DNA from: Mycobacterium genavense ATCC 51234
GTDB lineage: Bacteria > Actinomycetota > Actinomycetes > Mycobacteriales > Mycobacteriaceae
Assembly: GCF_000526915.1 (NCBI RefSeq)
Contig: NZ_JAGZ01000005.1
Location: 124,001 to 188,000 of the forward strand
Length of the DNA: 64,000 nucleotides
Direction of reading: 5' to 3'
Numbering within the stretch: the stretch's first letter is position 1; each line of letters begins with the position of its first letter. This document shows positions 57,135 to 64,000 of the stretch, piece after piece. The notes under the pieces were generated by a model that saw nothing but the letters and a program-made list of their open reading frames with translations, had not been told where the DNA came from and searched no databases. Both the position numbers and the translations under genes were made by a program.

Positions 57135-58754
57135 CTATTCGAGCGCTGACTGGGTGGCGGGCTTTTTCGGCAGAAATGCCGCCGGGATGATGGTAAATGC
57201 CACCAATATCACCGCGACCACGAAAACCGACGTATAGGCGTGTGAAAGGTCGTGCAGCAGATCAGCCGAAAAATTCGGGTCGAGTGACTGGTGTGGTATT
57301 TGTGACGGGTCGATCGGTACCCCGGTCATCGCGGCCTGCTGTTGTAACGCCGCCAGTTTGTTCGCGGCGGTGATGTCGGCGCTGCGGTTAAACTGGTTGG
57401 TCAGGATCATCGCCATCAGTGCGGTTCCCATCGAGCCGCCCACCTGATGGCTGACGCTCATCAGCGTGGTGCCGCGGGCGATCTGATGCGGCGCCAGTGC
57501 CTGCACCGATGCCACCGACAGCGGCATCATCGTGCACCCCATGCCCAGGCCCATGATCGTCAGCGCGATCAGCAGGGTCGGTGCATAGCCGGCGTGCCTG
57601 GCCACCCCGAAAGCGAACGTGCCCAGCCCGGCGATGATCATCGCGATACCGGCCAGCACGTATTTGCCCGGTCCGTGTCGATCCACCAGCGGACCGGCCA
57701 ATCGCATGGTCAGCATGGCGCCGAGTCCCTGCGGGATCAGGTGCACCCCGGCCTGCATCGGCGTCTGGTGCAGGACCTGCTGGAAGTAGCTCGGGAGCAG
57801 CAGACCGGCACCGAAGAAGGCGCCGGCGAACACCAGCATCGTCACATTGGCCCGGGTGAGAACCGGATTGGCGAACAGATGCAGGTCGATCAGTGGGTGA
57901 TCGGCGCGTCGCAACGCGTGCACGACGAACGCGGCGATCAGCGCCAGCCCGATGATCGCCGGTACCAAGACGCGACGGTCGGCGACCGTCCCGCAGCGCG
58001 GGATCGACGACACCGCGAACAGGAATGTCGCCAGCCCGGGTGAGAGCAGCAACCCGCCGACGACGTCGAACGTTTCCGACCGTGCGGGGTGATCTCGCGG
58101 AAACACCAACCAGGCGAGGGCGAACGCGGCCACCCCGATCGGCAGATTGATCAGGAAGATCCACTTCCAGCTGGAGGTGTCGATCAGCCAGCCGCCCAGG
58201 ATCGGGCCGGCGATGGGGGCGATCAACATGGGAATGCTCAAGATCGACATCAACCTGCCCAGGCGCGCGGGCCCGGCTTCGCGCGTCATGATCATGAATC
58301 CCAGCGGCATCAGCATGCCGCCGCTGACGCCCTGCACGACGCGAAAGATGATGAGCTGCAAGATCGTTGACGCCACCGCGCACAGTAGAGAGCCCAGCAC
58401 GAACGCCACCACCGAGCCCATGAAGAGCCGTTTGGTGCCGAACCGGTCGGCCGCCCAGCCGGTCAGGGGGATCACCGTCGCCAGTCCGAGCGTGTAACCG
58501 GTCATTGTCCATGCGACGACGGCCTGGCTGGACTCGAACTCGGCGATGAAGGTGCGTTGGGCGACGGTGACGACGGTGACATCCAGGATCGCCATGATGG
58601 TGGCCAGCAGGCACACCCCCGATATCCGCAACAGCGGGGCGTCCAGTTTGTGCGGATAAACTCGTTCCTCGGCGCCCAACAGCCCGGCGGGGACTGGGGG
58701 CAGCGCGGCGTCGCCCGCTGCGGAACGGGCCTTCTTCATGGCGTTGCTTAGCAT
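57135..58754 (-). CDS. EmrB/DHA2-type multidrug exporter, copy 2
   Basis: A 539-residue MFS exporter closely related to the preceding copy through its entire length: ILDVTVVTVAQRTF, GWAADRFGTKRLFMGS, GPILGGWLID and the conserved C-terminal HDLSHAYTSVFVVAVI. ATG 58754 is set by comparison with copy 1 (MLSNAMKKA against MLSDAMDGR); the frame is open further but overlaps the next gene. M. tuberculosis has a single gene at this position. The 192 bp between the copies hold no visible gene. Confidence 0.92.
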   Translation of the reverse strand: MLSNAMKKARSAAGDAALPPVPAGLLGAEERVYPHKLDAPLLRISGVCLLATIMAILDVTVVTVAQRTFIAEFESSQAVVAWTMTGYTLGLATVIPLTGWAADRFGTKRLFMGSVVAFVLGSLLCAVASTILQLIIFRVVQGVSGGMLMPLGFMIMTREAGPARLGRLMSILSIPMLIAPIAGPILGGWLIDTSSWKWIFLINLPIGVAAFALAWLVFPRDHPARSETFDVVGGLLLSPGLATFLFAVSSIPRCGTVADRRVLVPAIIGLALIAAFVVHALRRADHPLIDLHLFANPVLTRANVTMLVFAGAFFGAGLLLPSYFQQVLHQTPMQAGVHLIPQGLGAMLTMRLAGPLVDRHGPGKYVLAGIAMIIAGLGTFAFGVARHAGYAPTLLIALTIMGLGMGCTMMPLSVASVQALAPHQIARGTTLMSVSHQVGGSMGTALMAMILTNQFNRSADITAANKLAALQQQAAMTGVPIDPSQIPHQSLDPNFSADLLHDLSHAYTSVFVVAVILVAFTIIPAAFLPKKPATQSALE

Positions 58755-58976
58755 ATCCAACCGTTTCCCGATCGCGATGGTGGTCCGCGTTTGCTCGCGG
58801 CAATCCGCCGCCCCGCAGCGCGCCACGGGGCGCATAGTCGATGCGGCAGGCGGCCCAACTCCGTTGCGCGAACGCCACATTCCAGGCCGGCGTGACTTCT
58901 GGCATACGCGTCGATATACGCCTGCAGTCTGCGTGTCCTTCACTGTCCCGACACCTGCGCTCGTCAAACTGCGGGT

Positions 58977-59681
58977 GTGCCTGGAAAACTGATCGTCTCG
59001 GTCTCGGGGATAGGCGAGCGCACCCTGGACGACGTCGAGGCGTTCTGTGCACAGATGGATTCCCGCAAAGTGCCCGTTTCGTTGCTGGTGGCTCCGCGCC
59101 TGTCCGGCGACTACCGGCTGGACCACGACCCACGCACCGTCGAGTGGCTGACCGCCCGGCGCGCCGGCGGCGACGCCATCGTGCTGCACGGGTACGACGA
59201 CGCCGCCACCAAGAAGCGCCGTGGCGAGTTCGCGATCCTGCGGGCACACGAGGCGAACCTGCGGCTGATGGCCGCCGACCGGGTGCTCGAGCACCTCGGA
59301 CTACGCACCCGGCTCTTCGCGGCACCCGGGTGGACCGTCTCACTGGGCGTCGTCCAGGCATTGCCGGGCAACGGTTTTCGGCTGCTGGCCGATCTACATG
59401 GCGTCACCGACCTGGTGCGCCACACCACGGTGCGTGCCCGCGTGCTCGGTATCGGCGAGGGCTTCCTCACCGAGCCGTGGTGGTGCCGGATGGTGGTGTT
59501 GTCCGCCGAGCGGATCGCTCGTCGTGGCGGCATCGTGCGGGTGGCCGTGGCGGCCCGTCAATTGCGCAAACCGGGTCCGCTGCAAGCGATGCTGGACGCC
59601 GTCGACCTGGCTTCGATGTACGGATGCACGCCCACGGTGTATCGCTGGCGGTCCGACAAGGCGATCTCGGACGCGGCCTGA
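58977..59681 (+). CDS. Polysaccharide-deacetylase-like protein (Rv0784-like, DUF2334)
   Basis: A 234-residue soluble protein with LIVSVSGIGERTLDDVEAF, PVSLLVAPRLSG, and IVLHGYDD, strand-ends of a TIM-barrel deacetylase-type fold (NodB/DUF2334). The Asp and His residues of HGYDD could bind metal. GTG 58977 is used. It is divergent from copy 2 of the exporter and is followed after 49 bp by the FAD dehydrogenase. Substrate unknown. Confidence 0.8.
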   Translation: MPGKLIVSVSGIGERTLDDVEAFCAQMDSRKVPVSLLVAPRLSGDYRLDHDPRTVEWLTARRAGGDAIVLHGYDDAATKKRRGEFAILRAHEANLRLMAADRVLEHLGLRTRLFAAPGWTVSLGVVQALPGNGFRLLADLHGVTDLVRHTTVRARVLGIGEGFLTEPWWCRMVVLSAERIARRGGIVRVAVAARQLRKPGPLQAMLDAVDLASMYGCTPTVYRWRSDKAISDAA

Positions 59682-59730
59682 TTAAGCCGTCTGACTGATC
59701 GCAAGATTGCGGGCACTACCCTGGTCCGAC

Positions 59731-61395
59731 ATGAGCGATTCTTCGGCGGCAGGCTTCGCCGCTGACGCGATTGTCGTCGGGGCGGGATTGTCCGGTTTGG
59801 TGGCCGCCTGCGAGGTGGTGGGCCGCGGCTTGCGGGTGCTGGTCCTCGACCAGGAGAACAGCGCCAACCTTGGCGGCCAGGCCTTCTGGTCCTTCGGCCT
59901 GTTTTTCGTGGACAGCCCCGAACAACGTCGGCTGGGGATTCGGGACAGTCACGAGCTCGCGTTGCAGGACTGGTTGGGCACAGCGGGTTTCGATCGTGAA
60001 GAGGACTACTGGCCCAGGCAATGGGCGCACGCCTACGTGGATTTCGCGGCCGGGGAGAAGCGCAGCTGGCTGCGCGAGCGGGGTCTGAAGATCTTTCCCT
60101 TGGTGGGCTGGGCCGAACGCGGTGGCTACAACGCGAGGGGCCACGGCAACTCGGTTCCCCGGTTCCATATCACCTGGGGGACCGGTTCCGCGCTGGTCGA
60201 CATCTTCGTGCGTCAGCTGCGGGACCGCTCGACGGTCCGATTCGCGCACCGACACCAGGTCGACGAATTGATCGTCGAGCGCGGCGCGGTGACCGGCGTT
60301 CGGGGGACCGTGCTGGAACCGTCGACCGCGCCGCGCGGCGTGCCCTCATCGCGAAAATCGGTGGGGAAATTCGAGTTTCGTGCCTCAACGGTGATCGTGA
60401 TCAGTGGCGGGATCGGCGGCAACCACGACCTGGTCCGCAAAAACTGGCCCCAGCGAGTGGGCCGCGTGCCCGAGCAGATGCTGAGCGGGGTGCCGGCTCA
60501 CGTGGACGGCAGGATGATCGGCATCTCTCAGCGGGCCGGGGCGCGGGTGATCAACCCCGATCGGATGTGGCACTACACCGAGGGCATCACCAACTACGAC
60601 CCGATCTGGCCGCTGCACGGGATCCGGGTCATTCCGGGCCCGTCGTCGCTGTGGCTGGACGCGGCCGGCAACCGGCTGCCGGTCCCGCTGTATCCCGGGT
60701 TCGACACGCTGGGCACGCTGGAATACATCACCAAATCCGGGTACGACTACACCTGGTTTATCTTGAACGCCAAGATCATTGAGAAGGAGTTCGCGCTGTC
60801 CGGGCAGGAGCAGAACCCGGATCTGACCGGGCAGAGCGTACGCGCGCTGGTGCGCAACCGGGCCAGCTCTGGGCCGCCCGGGCCCGTCGCAGCCTTCGTC
60901 GATCGCGGGGTGGACTTCGTCACCGCAGATTCGTTGGGGGAGTTGGTAACCGGCATGAACAAGCTGCCCAACGTGGCCCCCCTGGACTACGCGACGGTGG
61001 AGGCCGAGGTGACTGCCCGCGATCGCGAGGTCGCGAACAAATTCAGCAAAGACGGTCAGATCACCGCCATCCGCGCTGCCCGAGGCTATCTGGGTGACTG
61101 GCTGGGCCGGGTGGTGGCACCGCACCGGCTGACCGATCCCAAGGCCGGGCCGCTGATTGCGGTCAAACTGCACATCCTGACCCGAAAGACGTTGGGCGGC
61201 ATCGAGACCGACCTGGCCGGACGGGTTCTCACCGACGGCGGCACCCCGCTGACCGGACTGTACGCGGCCGGGGAGGCCGCCGGGTTCGGCGGTGGTGGCG
61301 TGCACGGTTACCGTGCCTTGGAGGGCACGTTCCTGGGTGGCTGCATCTTCAGCGGCCGGGCCGCCGGCCGCGGCGGCGCCGCCGACGTCACCTAG
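59731..61395 (+). CDS. FAD-binding dehydrogenase (KstD / fumarate-reductase flavoprotein family, Rv0785-like)
   Basis: A 554-residue flavoprotein. The Rossmann motif IVVGAGLSGLVAACEVVGRG binds FAD, and LYAAGEAAGFGGGGVHGYRALEGT near the end closes the FAD domain as in 3-ketosteroid delta1-dehydrogenases and fumarate reductases. ATG 59731 begins just before the FAD fold; ATG 59707 is possible. A steroid or enoyl substrate is inferred from family and neighbourhood. Confidence 0.9.
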   Translation: MSDSSAAGFAADAIVVGAGLSGLVAACEVVGRGLRVLVLDQENSANLGGQAFWSFGLFFVDSPEQRRLGIRDSHELALQDWLGTAGFDREEDYWPRQWAHAYVDFAAGEKRSWLRERGLKIFPLVGWAERGGYNARGHGNSVPRFHITWGTGSALVDIFVRQLRDRSTVRFAHRHQVDELIVERGAVTGVRGTVLEPSTAPRGVPSSRKSVGKFEFRASTVIVISGGIGGNHDLVRKNWPQRVGRVPEQMLSGVPAHVDGRMIGISQRAGARVINPDRMWHYTEGITNYDPIWPLHGIRVIPGPSSLWLDAAGNRLPVPLYPGFDTLGTLEYITKSGYDYTWFILNAKIIEKEFALSGQEQNPDLTGQSVRALVRNRASSGPPGPVAAFVDRGVDFVTADSLGELVTGMNKLPNVAPLDYATVEAEVTARDREVANKFSKDGQITAIRAARGYLGDWLGRVVAPHRLTDPKAGPLIAVKLHILTRKTLGGIETDLAGRVLTDGGTPLTGLYAAGEAAGFGGGGVHGYRALEGTFLGGCIFSGRAAGRGGAADVT

Positions 61396-61411
61396 CGGCC
61401 GGCTACGCCGA

Positions 61412-61429
61412 GCCTGCAATTTTGCAGGC
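61412..61429. terminator. Hairpin between convergent genes, candidate bidirectional terminator
   Basis: GCCTGCAA and TTGCAGGC pair exactly around TT. The hairpin lies 17 bp after the FAD dehydrogenase stop and before the tail of the convergent MBL gene. There is no T run, as is common for mycobacterial terminators. Confidence 0.5.
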
Positions 61430-61504
61430 CCGCACTCGCACTTTGCCTGCAGTTTTACCGGCACGGCGAGAAGCACGTTTCCAGTGCCGCCAGTCCTGAG
61501 CGGG

Positions 61505-62143
61505 CTAGAAGGTAACCGAGCTCTCCTCGGGCAACACCTGGAAGTCGGTGTCGGTCATCTCGGTGAACCGGCCGTAGTAGATCCCCCGCGCATCGGGCGC
61601 GACGACGCCCTGGTGGATGGGTACCGCCCGGGTCGGGGATACCGCGCGCAAATAGTCGATGGCCTCGGAGATGCGCATCCAGGGCGCGGCCGCCGGCGCG
61701 GCCAGCACGTCCACCGGCTCGTCGGGAACGAACAACGCGTCACCGGGATGCATCAGTCGCGCTCGGTGGTCGCCGTCGCCCACCAGATACGAAAGGTTCT
61801 CTATCACAGGGATTTCCGGGTGAATCACCGCGTGCTTTCCGCCGAGCGCCCGAATCGTCAGCTCGCCGACCGTCAGCTCGTCGCCCGCGTGCACGGTTTG
61901 GAAGGGAGCGTCGAGCTGTGCCGCGGTTTGCGAGTCGGTGTAGAGCGCCGCATTGGGGTTGGCCTCGATCAGGGCCGGCAGCCGTGCCGGGTCGACATGA
62001 TCCGGGTGCTGGTGTGTGATCAGGATGGCGTCCAGTCCGGTGATGCCCTCGAAGCCATGCGCGAAGGTTCCAGGATCGAAGAGCACGCTAGTGTGGTCGA
62101 ACTCGGCAAGTAGGCAGGAATGCCCGAAATGCGTCAGTTGCAT
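61505..62143 (-). CDS. Metallo-beta-lactamase-fold hydrolase (Rv0786c-like)
   Basis: A 212-residue protein of the UlaG/RNase Z-like MBL branch: N-terminal LTHFGHSCLLAEF, the metal motif THQHPDHVD, GGKHAVIHPEIP and a C-terminal PIHQGVVAPD that supplies further ligands. It has no signal peptide. Probably a zinc-dependent hydrolase of a phosphoester or lactone; the substrate is unknown. Confidence 0.9.
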   Translation of the reverse strand: MQLTHFGHSCLLAEFDHTSVLFDPGTFAHGFEGITGLDAILITHQHPDHVDPARLPALIEANPNAALYTDSQTAAQLDAPFQTVHAGDELTVGELTIRALGGKHAVIHPEIPVIENLSYLVGDGDHRARLMHPGDALFVPDEPVDVLAAPAAAPWMRISEAIDYLRAVSPTRAVPIHQGVVAPDARGIYYGRFTEMTDTDFQVLPEESSVTF

Positions 62144-62175
62144 GCTTACGATTGTGCCCTGACGGGGGTGGTCGT

Positions 62176-62853
62176 GTGCGGTTAGTTTTCGCGACGATAC
62201 TGTTCGCCGGCGGCTTGGTCGATGCCCAGGTCTTCGTGGTCCCGGCGGCGGGTGAACCGGAGACCTGTCCGCCCGTCTGCGACCAGATCCCGGCCACCGC
62301 GTGGCTGCCGCCGCGCGCCGTGCCGCTCAACTCGACCTACAACTGGCCCCCGCTGGCGGGGCTGGTCGTGCAGGTGACCGGGTCCGGGGCGGCACCGCGG
62401 TTCCGGTTCGAGGAGCTGTGCGCCGCGCGGCCGCTGGCGCAGGACCCCCGCGCCTCGGCGGTGGCGGCACGCGTGACGGTGGCCCACCCGGAGGGCCAAT
62501 GGCAGCTGATGGCCCAGATCGTGCACTGGCGCGGTGACACGGCCCGGGGCGGCGCGATCGCGTCCTCGGTGTTCGACAACGCCGTCGCGGTGCTGCGCGG
62601 CTGCCAGCAGGGGGCACCGTTGCAGTCGCCGTCGATCACCACCGACGAACTGACCCGGATGGCCGCGGTGATCAGCGGCCCGGTGGTCATGCATACCTAC
62701 CTGGTCGCACACGTCGCGAGCAGTACGATCAGCGAGCTGACCCTGTGGTCTGGTGCGCCGCCGCAGGTGCCGTGGCCCTCGATGGCCGACGGTCAGGTGC
62801 TGGACTCGATGACGGCCCCGCTGTGCGAGGCCTACATCGCGTCGTGTCCGTAA
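62176..62853 (+). CDS. Secreted protein (Rv0787-like)
   Basis: A 225-residue protein with an N-terminal signal peptide (VRLVFATILFAGGLVDAQVF) and a mature domain with five or more Cys residues (CPPVC, LCAARP, LRGCQQ, LCEAYIASC). GTG 62176 follows a G-rich stretch and puts the signal at the start; the TTG at 62152 is less likely. It lies just before purS and may share its transcript. Function unknown. Confidence 0.75.
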   Translation: MRLVFATILFAGGLVDAQVFVVPAAGEPETCPPVCDQIPATAWLPPRAVPLNSTYNWPPLAGLVVQVTGSGAAPRFRFEELCAARPLAQDPRASAVAARVTVAHPEGQWQLMAQIVHWRGDTARGGAIASSVFDNAVAVLRGCQQGAPLQSPSITTDELTRMAAVISGPVVMHTYLVAHVASSTISELTLWSGAPPQVPWPSMADGQVLDSMTAPLCEAYIASCP

Positions 62854-62908
62854 GCCGCGGCCGGCCGGTAGAGTTGGCGCCGACAGCAACTCGTCAGGAG
62901 GGACGCCG

Positions 62909-63148
62909 GTGGCGCGGGTGATCGTTAATGTGATGCCCAAAGCGGAGATTCCCGACCCGCAGGGTCAGGCGATTGTCGGCGCGTTGGGCCGACTCGGACA
63001 TCCCGGGATCTCAGATGTCCGTCAGGGCAAGAGGTTTGAGCTCGAAGTCGATGACACCGTCGACGATACCGTGCTCGCCGAGATCGCCGAATCACTGTTG
63101 GCCAACACCGTGATCGAGGACTGGACGATCAGCCGGGAAGTGTCGTGA
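62909..63148 (+). CDS. purS: Phosphoribosylformylglycinamidine synthase subunit PurS
   Basis: A 79-residue subunit ([21 protein letters not shown] and [20 protein letters not shown]) that bridges PurL and PurQ. A strong caggaggg lies 8 bases before GTG 62909. The stop overlaps purQ's start (GTGA at 63145-63148). Confidence 0.96.
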   Translation: MARVIVNVMPKAEIPDPQGQAIVGALGRLGHPGISDVRQGKRFELEVDDTVDDTVLAEIAESLLANTVIEDWTISREVS

Positions 63149-63819
63149 TGGCCCGGATCGGCGTTATTACCTTCCCCGGTACGCTCGACGACGTGGACGC
63201 CGCTCGTGCGGTGCGCCGCGTCGGTGCGGAGGCGGTGAGCCTGTGGCACGCTGACGCCGACCTCAAAGCGGTCGATGCGGTCGTGGTGCCGGGCGGGTTC
63301 TCCTACGGCGACTATCTGCGGGCCGGCGCGATCGCCCGCTTCGCCCCGGTGATGTCCGAAGTGGTCTACGCGGCGGGCCGCGGTATGCCGGTGTTGGGGA
63401 TTTGCAACGGTTTTCAAGTGCTGTGTGAGACCAGACTGTTGCCCGGCGTGCTGACCCGCAACGCGGGTCTGCACTTCATCTGCCGCGACGTGTGGCTTCG
63501 GGTCGCATCGAACTCGACGGCGTGGACCTCGCGCTTCGAGGCCGACGCCGACCTGCTGGTCCCGCTGAAATCGGGCGAGGGTCGCTACGTGGCGCCGGAG
63601 AACGTGCTCGACGAACTCGAGGGCGAGGGCCGCGTGGTATTTCGGTACCACGACAACATCAACGGCTCGATGCGTGGCATCGCCGGCATCAGCTCGGCCA
63701 ACTGGCGCGTCGTCGGCCTGATGCCACACCCCGAGCACGCCATCGAAGCGTTGACCGGTCCCTCCGACGACGGCCTGGGCTTGTTCTACTCCGCGCTCGA
63801 CGCCGTGCTCACCGCCTGA
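63145..63819 (+). CDS. purQ: Phosphoribosylformylglycinamidine synthase glutaminase PurQ
   Basis: A 224-residue class I glutamine amidotransferase that delivers ammonia to PurL. The nucleophile is Cys87 in GICNGFQ, and the His/Glu pair is in [11 protein letters not shown] 63145 keeps the standard length; ATG 63148 is only one codon away. Intact. Confidence 0.97.
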   Translation: MMARIGVITFPGTLDDVDAARAVRRVGAEAVSLWHADADLKAVDAVVVPGGFSYGDYLRAGAIARFAPVMSEVVYAAGRGMPVLGICNGFQVLCETRLLPGVLTRNAGLHFICRDVWLRVASNSTAWTSRFEADADLLVPLKSGEGRYVAPENVLDELEGEGRVVFRYHDNINGSMRGIAGISSANWRVVGLMPHPEHAIEALTGPSDDGLGLFYSALDAVLTA

Positions 63820-63871
63820 CGTCGTCTTCGCGGAGACACCTGAGGCACTGCGCAATCCGGCGAAGGCCTGA

Positions 63872-64000
63872 CTATCGCGTCGGTCGGCTCGGGTGGGTCT
63901 TTTCGCGCGCCGCCTCGCCGTGCCGTAGCGCATCGCGGGTTTCCTACGGGTCGGCGCGAGCCAATTCGTGCCGGTAGGAGACCGCGCCTCCGTCGTGGAA
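63872..64000 (-). pseudogene. 3' end of a minus-strand gene (Rv0789c position), possible in-frame stop
   Basis: From the right edge the minus strand reads FHDGGAVSYRHELARADP, then TAG (63944-63946), then ETRDALRHGEAAREKTHP to a stop at 63872. The sequence on both sides has coding character and the gene would be convergent with purQ, as Rv0789c is. I infer a nonsense mutation near the C-terminus, but with so little sequence the TAG might be the true stop. Confidence 0.4.

Noticed and set aside
62995..63021. CGGACATC...GATGTCCG inverted repeat resembling the GGACA operator arms
   Set aside because: It lies inside purS coding sequence with a different spacing (11 bp), so chance is the better explanation.

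Overview
The window is high-GC actinobacterial DNA and reads as a slow-growing Mycobacterium. It carries the mce4 cholesterol-import operon, otsA, cpsA, phoPR, the cyp51 cluster, NDMA-dependent adhB and a dispersed set of purine genes. Gene lengths and order match two Mycobacterium tuberculosis H37Rv blocks: positions 1-18640 resemble Rv3500c-Rv3483c, and 23957-64000 resemble thrV/Rv0756c through Rv0789c. The two blocks are joined by an accessory stretch (18.6-23.95 kb) that ends at a tRNA-Thr gene. Ortholog statements come from recalled family knowledge, not from a search.

Layout. 1-9479: yrbE4B (3' part), mce4A-F and two Mce-associated genes, a tightly packed sterol importer. 9483-11788 (minus): a secreted-protein pseudogene, otsA and a 54-codon gene abutting it. 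11789-12380: regulatory-looking DNA with inverted repeats. 12381-16162: a broken DivIVA-domain gene, then a broken enoyl-CoA hydratase and two broken SDR genes behind palindromic sites. 16159-18930: cpsA, an Rv3483c-like membrane protein and a 90-residue protein. 18986-23937: TDT transporter, hydrolase, S1 protease, an LpqH-like fragment, a frameshifted OB-fold gene and a small anchored protein. 23957-27536: tRNA-Thr, a repeat-rich protein, phoP-phoR and a HIT protein. 27575-36217 (minus): an adhB operon and a TetR-cyp123-SDR-cyp51-ferredoxin-Rv0762c operon. 36441-39957 (plus): aldA-SDR-dehydrogenase-CMD operon. 39985-64000: AKR/MarR pair, purD, ggt, esterase, TetR, DUF429, purB, cyp126, TDT, Rv0779c-like, purC, ptrB, DoxX/TetR, two EmrB-type exporters, deacetylase, FAD dehydrogenase, MBL hydrolase, purS and purQ.

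Two themes stand out. First, sterol/lipid import and oxidation (mce4, cyp51 with its ferredoxin, a steroid-isomerase fold protein, adhB, a KstD-like flavoprotein) dominates, with KstR-like boxes at two places and a new pair of GGACAnnTGTCC palindromes at the TetR/aldA divergent promoter. Second, about fifteen accessory genes are broken by a single nonsense codon or a small indel while the rest of each reading frame is intact. The mce4, phoPR, cyp51 and purine genes are unbroken. This looks like recent, selective gene decay, although single-base indels in base runs could be assembly errors. One frameshift (49792-49827) carries the exact signature of a hairpin-templated insertion, and another is a perfect 10-bp tandem duplication.
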